Shown here: positions 1-4,992 of the stretch, in pieces | Layout of the letters: every line of letters begins with the position of its first letter | How positions within the stretch are numbered: the stretch's first letter is position 1 | Assembly (NCBI GenBank): GCA_029574055.1 | Contig: JAKQBQ010000199.1 | Coordinates: 1-7,260, forward strand | From: Methanobacteriota archaeon | GTDB taxonomy: Archaea > Thermoplasmatota > Thermoplasmata > Methanomassiliicoccales > Methanomethylophilaceae | Reading direction: 5' to 3' | Length of the DNA stretch: 7,260 bases | Notes under the pieces: model-generated | The model's input: only the letters and a program-made list of their open reading frames with translations | The model's database searches: none | Told to the model about the DNA's origin: nothing | Made by a program: the position numbers and the translations under genes

Positions 1-1094
1 CCGTCCATATATGTGTTCTCTCCTGCGGTCACTTTCAGGATCGAAGGGAAGGAAATGCTGCTTGCGATGCGGTATCTCCCATCCTCGACAGTGAATTCGC
101 CTTTGATCTGGCTTTCGAAGGTTGAAGGTATAACGTACCCGTCAGCGGGCAGTATGGTAATGATGTCTTCGACCGTCGCTGCGGACGATTCTGCCCCGTT
201 CACGAATGCCGATACATTCTTTCCGGCCGAGACGTTGTAGAGGATCGCTTCCACGCCGGTGACGGTGATCACATGGTTGCCCATCACATTCTCTATCGTC
301 AGAATACCGTCGATAGGCATCCTGGCATCCCCTCCGTTCACGTGTATGCCGAATTCGTAGGTCTCCCTGTACCCCGGCAGCAAGGTGTATTCGAGCGTGT
401 ATGATTGCTCCTGGTGGACCTTCTCCGCCGATGCTGTCAGTATGTATCCGATCTGCTCCTCCGGCAGAGTGATGCTGTGTTCGATTCGGTTGTACACCCC
501 GGTTACAGTGACCACCTGATCCTCGGTTATGTTGGAAAGGTATATCTTTTTCATCGCGTCCAGCTTCATGGGGTTCCCGTTGACGGCTATCACGAGATCA
601 TAATCCACATGGCTCGGCAGAAGAGAATATGATAGGATCGAACTGCCGCCTTTGGCGACCATCACGGGGTCCGCGGTTATGCTGAACCCTTTCTGTTCTA
701 TAGGAAGCATCACTTTGAACATCCCGGTGCCAGCGACCATTGCGTACAGGGAGATGTTCCTGTCCACTTTCATGGACATCCCCGGCAGGAGGGTCGAGCC
801 GGACATGTCCGGTCTGGTGTTCCATCCGATGAAGTTCCCGGTGTCTTTGCCCCCGCCGATCTCGTCGAGGATGGTTATGGAAGTACCCGAAGGCACCGTC
901 CTTTCCAGAAGCTTTTCTCCGTCCCTGTAATATGTGACTGAATATTGTTCTTCATTCTCGCTGCTGAAGACTATCATCATGCAGGCGGCTGCGGCGGCCA
1001 CTGCGACGGCGACGCCGATGATTATGAGAGTTGACATTTTGTTGTTAATAATATGCCCCCCTATTTGCCTAGGCACTGGACGGGGCCCCCTCAT
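1..1094 (-). CDS. Surface-anchored repeat protein, N-terminal part (runs off left edge)
   Basis: The minus strand is open from an ATG at 1094 to the window edge: 364 full codons, no stop seen. Residues 1-20 include Arg and Lys, and about 22-43 form one hydrophobic segment rich in Ala, Val and Ile. This suggests a membrane anchor or signal with the rest outside the cell; Ala-Ala-Ala-Cys at its end is only a weak lipobox. Residues 52-119 fit the Listeria/Bacteroides (Flg_new, InlB B-type) module: VTYYRDG, a central FIGW, a SGS turn, and closing ISLYAMV. Residues 136-200 and 216-281 are two diverged copies of one beta-rich unit, each ending in ITVTGV or VTVTGV. Likely role is cell-surface adhesion or interaction; the ligand is unknown. 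The start is uncertain. ATG 1094 has GAGG about 9 bases upstream and a TATA box at the right distance; ATG 1037 would leave no positive charge before the hydrophobic segment. Confidence 0.8.
   Translation of the reverse strand, partial: MRGPRPVPRQIGGHIINNKMSTLIIIGVAVAVAAAAACMMIVFSSENEEQYSVTYYRDGEKLLERTVPSGTSITILDEIGGGKDTGNFIGWNTRPDMSGSTLLPGMSMKVDRNISLYAMVAGTGMFKVMLPIEQKGFSITADPVMVAKGGSSILSYSLLPSHVDYDLVIAVNGNPMKLDAMKKIYLSNITEDQVVTVTGVYNRIEHSITLPEEQIGYILTASAEKVHQEQSYTLEYTLLPGYRETYEFGIHVNGGDARMPIDGILTIENVMGNHVITVTGVEAILYNVSAGKNVSAFVNGAESSAATVEDIITILPADGYVIPSTFESQIKGEFTVEDGRYRIASSISFPSILKVTAGENTYMD
252..449 (-). repeat. Second copy of ~65-residue beta-rich protein repeat
   Basis: This codes for residues 216-281 of the left-edge surface protein. 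It aligns with residues 136-200 through a Gly-aromatic start, a shared Y-x-L-L-P turn, a hydrophobic strand followed by V-N-G, and the ending ITVTGV. The period between copies is about 80 residues. The copies are clearly diverged, so this is an old domain duplication and not a recent DNA repeat. An Ig-like or beta-sandwich fold is inference. Confidence 0.6.
495..689 (-). repeat. First copy of ~65-residue beta-rich protein repeat
   Basis: This codes for residues 136-200 of the left-edge surface protein, following the Flg_new-type module. It shares Y-S-L-L-P, a V-N-G turn and VTVTGV with the copy at 252-449. Confidence 0.6.
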
Positions 1095-1135
1095 TTCCGT
1101 CTGCCTCTAAGGTGATACAGATATCTTTGGAGGGG

Positions 1136-1142
1136 TTTAAAA
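1136..1142 (-). promoter_or_regulatory. TATA box for the left-edge surface protein
   Basis: The minus strand reads TTTTAAA here. A start about 25 bases downstream falls near 1112-1114, leaving a leader of about 18 bases that holds GAGG (1103-1106) before ATG 1094. This geometry favours 1094 over 1037 as the start codon. Confidence 0.5.
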
Positions 1143-1160
1143 CGTTACCGAATATAGAGA

Positions 1161-1691
1161 TCAGGCTTCTTTTTTCGGCTCTTCGGCACCCTCGGGTCCG
1201 GGGGCTTCGGGGACCTCATCGGGTTCAGAAGCTGCGGGTGCGGATGCCGGCTCCGGTACGGAGGCCTCGGCGGGTGCAGGTTCAGGCGCGGGGGCAGGTG
1301 CGGCTTCCCTTTCCTTCTTTTTCTTCCTCCCGCCTTTGATCCATTCGTCATCGTCGAAGGATTCCTTCCCAATGCTGCCCTTCTCGTACCTTTCTTCCTG
1401 CATCATCATGCGGAGCTTTTCTTTGTCTTTCTTCTCGGCTTCCTTCCTCTTCGCGATGGATTCCCTCAGTTCGGCCTTTGCCGCCGAACGGTCCTCTTTG
1501 GGAAGCGATTTGATCTCCGTCTTCCTGTTGGCCTCGTACTTCTTGGCAAGATACTTGTCTGTATCGATCTTCTTTCTGAGGATCTCGATCTCCTCCTCTT
1601 TCGACCTGGTTATCTTGGCATGTCTGGCTGTTGCCTTGGGCTGGTATCCTTTCTTGTCGTCTTTAGAATCGTTTTTCTTTTTTGATGCCAT
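1161..1691 (-). CDS. Lys/Glu-rich coiled-coil-like protein with Pro/Ala/Glu tail
   Basis: A 176-residue protein I do not recognise. Residues 1-30 are very basic (many Lys). About 30-104 alternate Lys, Arg and Glu with regularly spaced Ile, Leu and Met, as in a long charged helix or coiled coil. About 105-120 is a short acidic patch with the only Trp (DDDEW), then a basic run (GRKKKKER, 120-128). Residues 130-176 are a low-complexity tail of Ala, Pro and Glu with AP and EP units. There is no Cys, signal peptide or membrane segment, so it is probably cytoplasmic and could bind nucleic acid or ribosomes through its basic parts; that is a guess. The start ATG has GAGGT (1698-1702) six bases upstream. 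It stands alone between desulfoferrodoxin and the surface protein, same strand. The biased composition and long open frame on the opposite strand call for care, but the ribosome binding site and promoter support a real gene. Confidence 0.75.
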   Translation of the reverse strand: MASKKKNDSKDDKKGYQPKATARHAKITRSKEEEIEILRKKIDTDKYLAKKYEANRKTEIKSLPKEDRSAAKAELRESIAKRKEAEKKDKEKLRMMMQEERYEKGSIGKESFDDDEWIKGGRKKKKEREAAPAPAPEPAPAEASVPEPASAPAASEPDEVPEAPGPEGAEEPKKEA

Positions 1692-1746
1692 GATATAACC
1701 TCTTTCCAGATGATGCTGAGTCCGTGCGGATAATGACCCTATATCG

Positions 1747-1754
1747 ATTTAAAA
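1747..1754 (-). promoter_or_regulatory. TATA box for the Lys/Glu-rich protein gene
   Basis: The minus strand reads TTTTAAAT, followed by GATATAG. A start about 25 bases downstream (near 1725) would give a leader of about 34 bases containing the GAGGT ribosome binding site. The exact box is uncertain because the A/T-rich stretch continues to about 1740. Confidence 0.45.
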
Positions 1755-1764
1755 CTAACACTGT

Positions 1765-1797
1765 AAAAAGGTGATTAAGGCCGTCCGCGGGACGGCC
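1765..1797 (-). terminator. Hairpin plus T-tract downstream of desulfoferrodoxin
   Basis: An 8-bp perfect stem (GGCCGTCC at 1779-1786 with GGACGGCC at 1790-1797) has a 3-base loop. It begins 7 bases after the dfx stop codon. On the minus strand it is followed after 9 bases by a run of five T (1765-1769). Placement and strand fit termination of dfx. The gap between stem and T-tract is larger than in a bacterial intrinsic terminator; archaeal termination depends mainly on the T-tract. Confidence 0.55.
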
Positions 1798-1804
1798 AGA
1801 GGTT

Positions 1805-2197
1805 TCACTGGGCCGACTTCCAGTACTTGTGGACGTTGCAGAGTTCCCACGCAACGATGTTCTTGGCATCGGTCTTGAAGAACGCTTCCGGCGCATCCCC
1901 GGGCTTGAGGTATTTCCTCATGAGGATGCCGTCTGCGCATATTTCGATGAACACTATGTAATGCTCGGGGGTCATGGGGTGCGCCATCTCTTTTCCGACT
2001 TTGACGAGCACTCCGCCATTCTTCTTCTCAATGTACGGGACGTGTTTCTCCTTCGTGAAGTCTGCTGTCTGGGGTTCCAATTTGGTCATCTCGTCCCCGC
2101 AGCATTCCGGGACCGGTCCTCCTTTGGAGTACAGTCCCTCAACGTAGTTGTTGCATGTCTCGCACATGTATACGGCTCTTTTCTCAATGTGTGCCAT
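1805..2197 (-). CDS. dfx: Desulfoferrodoxin (superoxide reductase, two-iron type)
   Basis: This 130-residue protein has the usual family length and both domains. The N-terminal desulforedoxin domain has four Cys for a rubredoxin-like iron: C12, C15 and the adjacent pair C32-C33. The C-terminal neelaredoxin domain has the square-pyramidal iron ligands H52 (in EKHVP), H73 (AHP), H79 (EHY), C120 and H123 (CNVH). The E50-K51 pair next to H52, linked to catalysis in the family, is kept, as is KPGDAPEA (98-105). The enzyme reduces superoxide to peroxide without making oxygen, drawing electrons from rubredoxin or similar carriers in the cytoplasm. I chose ATG 2197 because GGAG lies six bases upstream (2204-2207) and known homologues start just before this point; a TTG at 2215 would add six residues. 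It has its own promoter and terminator, so it is probably monocistronic. Confidence 0.95.
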   Translation of the reverse strand: MAHIEKRAVYMCETCNNYVEGLYSKGGPVPECCGDEMTKLEPQTADFTKEKHVPYIEKKNGGVLVKVGKEMAHPMTPEHYIVFIEICADGILMRKYLKPGDAPEAFFKTDAKNIVAWELCNVHKYWKSAQ

Positions 2198-2228
2198 TTT
2201 TATCTCCGTTCCCAAATCCCTTTTTAAA

Positions 2229-2237
2229 GTATATATT
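2229..2237 (-). promoter_or_regulatory. TATA box for desulfoferrodoxin
   Basis: The minus strand reads AATATATAC. A start about 25 bases downstream is near 2208, giving a leader of about 11 bases that just covers the GGAG ribosome binding site. It lies 19 bases from the TATA box of the divergent gene at 2283, so the two promoters share one short intergenic region. Confidence 0.6.
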
Positions 2238-2255
2238 CATTCGTTACTTAATCGG

Positions 2256-2263
2256 TTTATATT
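2256..2263 (+). promoter_or_regulatory. TATA box for the HisA-like gene
   Basis: TTTATATT is centred about 24 bases before ATG 2283, so the transcript probably begins at or near the start codon (leaderless). No Shine-Dalgarno sequence precedes the ATG. Confidence 0.6.
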
Positions 2264-2282
2264 GCTTCAACGATGTACTTTC

Positions 2283-2903
2283 ATGGAGATACACGCAATA
2301 TACTCCGCATTCAAAAGCGGCGATGTCTGGGCGGCGCCTGTTGATATGGAGGGCGCCATGATCGCGTTCGCATCGGAACCCGTCAGGATATCGTACTCCG
2401 CAGACGAGTCCGAGGAAAGGAGGCCTGTTCTGATCGTGGATGTCAAGGGCCTTTCCAGAAGGGAGCTTGACGACCGCCTTATGACCAACATGAGGTTCCC
2501 GGGGAGCGACGTATGGTTCCTTACGCACATCAGGGACGTTGAGGACGTGTTCGATTGTTTCATGGGCAGTGCGGTGAAAGTACTGGTGCCTTACCACACC
2601 ACAAGGAACGACGAGGTCCTGAGGGAGGCTTTCGAGGTCTCGGAGAACTGCATGCCGGTCCTGTTCGTTTCGCAGGGGATGGTCATATGCAGGGATGAAG
2701 GGACCAAAGATATAATGTCCGCCGTATCGGAGATTGCGGGGATAGGGTTCAAAGAGATCGTCCTTTTTGATACGGATTCCATGCTGGGCATGTACGACTG
2801 GGTCGCGTTGAACAATATGTTCCCGGGGCTGATACCTTTCGTAAGGAGCAAAGGGCTGCCCATCGGGGATGCGGGATTCCCGGCATTCATTGTCGATCTT
2901 TGA
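2283..2903 (+). CDS. HisA-like (beta/alpha) barrel protein lacking catalytic residues
   Basis: A 206-residue protein whose whole length can be laid on the HisA (ProFAR isomerase) pattern by eye. IHAIYSAFKSG (3-13) matches the HisA opening I-P-A-I-D-L-x-x-G, SEPVRISY (31-38) the S-x-D-P-V region, and VLIVDVKGL (49-57) the V-D-L-D-G strand. HIRDVEDV (82-89) matches G-G-I-R-x-x-E-D-V, KVLVP..TTRNDEVLREA (99-116) the strand and helix after it, and GFKEIVLFDTDSMLG (155-169) the late D-I-D-x-x-G segment. Against this, the catalytic Asp of strand 1 is Tyr7, no Asp is found in strand 5 (about 125-131), and the Gly-Gly phosphate-binding turns are altered (Thr-His at 81-82, Lys-Gly at 190-191). It is unlikely to be a working HisA and may be a diverged paralogue or pseudoenzyme with another job. 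The longer frame from 2148 was rejected because it crosses both promoters. It overlaps the next, convergent gene by 17 bases. Existence as a gene is sure; the family call is inference. Confidence 0.55.
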   Translation: MEIHAIYSAFKSGDVWAAPVDMEGAMIAFASEPVRISYSADESEERRPVLIVDVKGLSRRELDDRLMTNMRFPGSDVWFLTHIRDVEDVFDCFMGSAVKVLVPYHTTRNDEVLREAFEVSENCMPVLFVSQGMVICRDEGTKDIMSAVSEIAGIGFKEIVLFDTDSMLGMYDWVALNNMFPGLIPFVRSKGLPIGDAGFPAFIVDL

Positions 2904-3429
2904 CAACTGCCCCTATCTTCTTTCCGTAATCGAAGGACGGCGCGGCCGCGTCGGATATTTCCTTGTTGTCGGTATCGGATATCTCCAGGTGTCCAAGCCA
3001 CTCCATCTCTGCGGTTATGGAGAAGGCTTTGAAGATCGACAGCGTGTTGTTGAAATTGGGTTTCGGCCTGCCGCCGGATAATAAAGCTGCCGCGAACGAA
3101 GGATGCGCCGCCTTCTTGAACCATATGGTCTGGAATCTGTCGATGACGGTTTTTATGGCAGAGGATGGGCCGCTGAAATGCGTGGGAGTGGCAAGGATCA
3201 AAAGATCGCATCCTCCGAATGCGTTGTAGATGTGGATCATATCATCCATGATGCAGCATTCTCCATCATCGTAGCATTCTCCGCAGCCTGTGCAGTGCCC
3301 GATGTCCATATCGATCGGGAAGATTATCTCGGAAGGTATGCCGCAGGATGCCAGACCCTCCGAGAAAGAGCGGCACATCTCTGATGTGAACCCCCCTTCT
3401 CTGCTCCCGCAAACGATCAAGGCTTTCAT
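2887..3429 (-). CDS. Iron-sulfur flavoprotein of the NADPH-dependent FMN reductase family
   Basis: A 180-residue flavodoxin-fold protein. It opens with strand 1 (MKALIVCGS) and an FMN-phosphate loop GSREGGFTS (8-16). A compact cysteine motif follows: C46-x2-C49-x2-C52-x5-C58, with an extra C59. This matches the CX2CX2CX4-7C pattern that binds a 4Fe-4S cluster in Isf proteins of methanogens. ATPTHFSGPSSAIKTVIDR (80-98) is the conserved FMN isoalloxazine segment of the family. Isf-type proteins accept electrons from ferredoxin and can reduce oxygen or peroxide; others in the family are general flavin oxidoreductases, so the substrate here is not certain. The ATG at 3429 lies about 28 bases from the centre of a TATA box and lacks a clear ribosome binding site, so a leaderless transcript is likely. 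It is divergent from egsA and its 3' end overlaps the HisA-like gene. Confidence 0.85.
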   Translation of the reverse strand: MKALIVCGSREGGFTSEMCRSFSEGLASCGIPSEIIFPIDMDIGHCTGCGECYDDGECCIMDDMIHIYNAFGGCDLLILATPTHFSGPSSAIKTVIDRFQTIWFKKAAHPSFAAALLSGGRPKPNFNNTLSIFKAFSITAEMEWLGHLEISDTDNKEISDAAAPSFDYGKKIGAVVKDRQ

Positions 3430-3452
3430 GATGCCGAACTATACGTGCATTC

Positions 3453-3460
3453 TTTTTATA
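3453..3460 (-). promoter_or_regulatory. TATA box for the iron-sulfur flavoprotein
   Basis: The minus strand reads TATAAAAA, centred about 28 bases from ATG 3429, consistent with a leaderless start. The same bases read on the other strand form the best candidate TATA box for egsA. Confidence 0.55.
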
Positions 3461-3461
3461 T
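3453..3461 (+). promoter_or_regulatory. TATA box for egsA-UPF0179 operon
   Basis: TTTTTATAT on the plus strand would place the transcript start near 3482, giving a leader of about 15 bases with a purine-rich GGAAAGGG (3487-3494) before ATG 3498. It coincides with the flavoprotein TATA box on the other strand. Confidence 0.5.
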
Positions 3462-3497
3462 GTTCTGAATGATTTGTACAACCTTGGAAAGGGTATA

Positions 3498-4556
3498 ATG
3501 TCGGATTTTACAAAAAGGAGGTCGATGGAGTTCCCAAGGAACGTGCGGCTCGGCCATAACGCGATCGAGGAGGTCGCGGATCTCTGCCGGGAGCTTCAGT
3601 TCGGCAGCAGCGGGCTGATCGTGACCGGCGAGGAGACATACAAGGCCGCAGGGAAGACAGTAGAGGATCTGGCATCCCAAAGGCACGACATCTCCACCAT
3701 CCTGACAGGCAACGCCACCAAAGAGAATCTCGAAGAGGTTAAGAAAGCGGCGGCGGAACACAAAGCATCATTCCTTCTGGCAGTGGGCGGGGGGAGCAAG
3801 ATAGACATCTCCAAGATGGCCGCGAAGGACCTCAACATACCTTTCATAAGCATACCTACGTCCGTCGCCCACGACGGCATCGCATCCGACCGCGCTTCCC
3901 TTAAATCCAACAACACTTCAACTTCCGTTAACGCAGTGTCGCCGATCGCGATCATTGCTGACACAGCGGTGATCAACGAAGCCCCGTACAGATATCTGGC
4001 CGCCGGCTGCGCCGATGTGATATCCAACCTGACCGCGCTGGAGGATTGGGACCTTTCCAACAGGATCACCGGCGAGGACCTAAGCAGCTCGTCGGTCATT
4101 ATTTCAAGATATGCCGCGGAAGAGCTCATAAGCAACTGCAGGAACATAAAACCGGGGCTCGAGGAGAGCGTATGGTTCGTTATGAAGCCGATAATAGCAT
4201 CCGGGGTCTCCATGCTCATTGCCGGGAGCTCCAGGCCCACAAGCGGCTCCGAGCATATGTTCTCCCATGCTCTCGACGTAATAAGGCCGGATACCGCCCT
4301 TCATGGGGAGCAGTGCGGTGTGGGGACGATCATGATGATGAAGCTCCACGGAGGCAACTGGGAAAGGATAAGGGATGCCTTGAAGAGCATCGGCGCTCCG
4401 ACGACCGCAAAGGAGCTGGGATTCACCGACGAGGAGATAATCCAAGCTTTGGTCAAAGCGAAGGATATGCGCAAGGACAGGTTCACCATCCTTGGGGAAA
4501 GGGGGCTCACGAGGGCGGCGGCGGAGAAGGTAGCGAAGACCACCGGAGTGATCTGA
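3498..4556 (+). CDS. egsA: sn-Glycerol-1-phosphate dehydrogenase
   Basis: A 352-residue protein of normal family length. EgsA reduces dihydroxyacetone phosphate to sn-glycerol-1-phosphate with NAD(P)H, setting the stereochemistry of archaeal lipid backbones in the cytoplasm. It belongs to the iron/zinc-dependent dehydroquinate synthase and glycerol dehydrogenase superfamily. Visible features are LPR-like FPRNVRLG (12-19), the nucleotide-binding turn VGGGSKID (96-103), and IPTSVAHDGIAS (119-130). By superfamily comparison the metal ligands are D173 (GCADVISN), H253 (SGSEHMFSH) and H269 (LHGEQ). I chose ATG 3498 because its leader fits the promoter and homologues have about ten residues before the LPR segment. 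ATG 3525 has a strong GGAGGT (3517-3522) but only two bases between them, and a TTG at 3474 lies upstream of the predicted transcript start. It is followed after 3 bases by the UPF0179 gene. Confidence 0.96.
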   Translation: MSDFTKRRSMEFPRNVRLGHNAIEEVADLCRELQFGSSGLIVTGEETYKAAGKTVEDLASQRHDISTILTGNATKENLEEVKKAAAEHKASFLLAVGGGSKIDISKMAAKDLNIPFISIPTSVAHDGIASDRASLKSNNTSTSVNAVSPIAIIADTAVINEAPYRYLAAGCADVISNLTALEDWDLSNRITGEDLSSSSVIISRYAAEELISNCRNIKPGLEESVWFVMKPIIASGVSMLIAGSSRPTSGSEHMFSHALDVIRPDTALHGEQCGVGTIMMMKLHGGNWERIRDALKSIGAPTTAKELGFTDEEIIQALVKAKDMRKDRFTILGERGLTRAAAEKVAKTTGVI

Positions 4557-4559
4557 GGA

Positions 4560-4985
4560 ATGCCTTCGATAACCCTCATCAGCGAAGCTCAGGCTAAGGC
4601 GGGAGGAACTTTCTATTACTTTGGTCCGCAGCCGGAATGCGAAGGCTGCAAACTGAAAGGGGTATGCACAAACCTTGAGATCGGTTCCATGTACGAGATC
4701 ACTTCTGTGAGGGGGCAGACGCACGATTGCGCTGTGAACGAGGATAAGGTGCGTGCGGTCGAGATAAAGAAGGTCCCCCAGAGAGCTTCCGTGCCGAAGA
4801 AATCGGCGATCGAGGGCGGCCTGATAACGTTCAAGAGACAGGAATGCGGCAGGCCGGACTGTTCGAACTATCGTTCATGCCATCCTTATGCTCTTGAGGA
4901 CGGCGGGAAATATTCCATTATATCCATAGAAAAAGACGCGGAGTGCCTCATAGGCGAGAAGCTTGTGCTGGTTAAGCTGTTCTGA
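4560..4985 (+). CDS. UPF0179 family Cys-rich protein
   Basis: A 141-residue protein matching the archaeal UPF0179 family along its full length, including the typical GPQPECEGCKLKGVC-NLE block (22-40) and the IEGGLITF block (84-91). It has eight Cys in two groups: C27-x2-C30-x5-C36 with C57, and C96-x4-C101-x5-C107 with C129. Each group of four looks like a site for zinc or an iron-sulfur cluster. The two halves look alike (Cys set, then a GSMYEI or GGKYSI beta segment), suggesting an internal duplication. Molecular function is not established as far as I know. It starts 3 bases after the egsA stop with GGAG (4544-4547) inside the egsA end, so the two are probably co-transcribed and translationally coupled. 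Its stop codon abuts that of convergent purC. Confidence 0.9.
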   Translation: MPSITLISEAQAKAGGTFYYFGPQPECEGCKLKGVCTNLEIGSMYEITSVRGQTHDCAVNEDKVRAVEIKKVPQRASVPKKSAIEGGLITFKRQECGRPDCSNYRSCHPYALEDGGKYSIISIEKDAECLIGEKLVLVKLF

Positions 4986-4992
4986 TCAGAAC
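4979..4992. other. 14-bp perfect palindrome holding both convergent stop codons
   Basis: GTTCTGATCAGAAC reads the same on both strands. The two TGA stops (4983-4985 plus; 4986-4988 minus) are its centre, and both proteins end in Phe coded by TTC. There is no intergenic space and no T-tract, so termination of both operons must occur inside the opposite gene or use another signal. Confidence 0.8.

Noticed and set aside
1082..1089. GGGGCCCC as a possible regulatory operator
   Set aside because: It is short and lies inside the probable coding start or leader; nothing else in the window repeats it.
1336..1698. A 120-codon plus-strand frame rich in Ser and Phe
   Set aside because: It is the mirror of the Lys/Glu-rich gene (Lys and Glu codons read as Phe and Leu/Ser), and lacks a ribosome binding site.
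2148..2282. A 45-residue N-terminal extension of the HisA-like protein
   Set aside because: It would cross the dfx promoter, the gene's own TATA box and the dfx start; HisA similarity begins at the residue after ATG 2283.
2244..2906. A 220-codon minus-strand open frame
   Set aside because: It is antisense to the HisA-like gene, has no promoter in the right place and shows no family motif.
3596..4240. A 214-codon minus-strand open frame
   Set aside because: It lies wholly antisense to egsA; long antisense frames are common at this base composition and no motif is present.
4046..4724. Frames on both strands over the egsA and UPF0179 junction (4046-4597 plus, 4104-4724 minus)
   Set aside because: Both are out-of-frame readings of the two well-supported genes, with His/Arg-rich translations typical of shadow frames.
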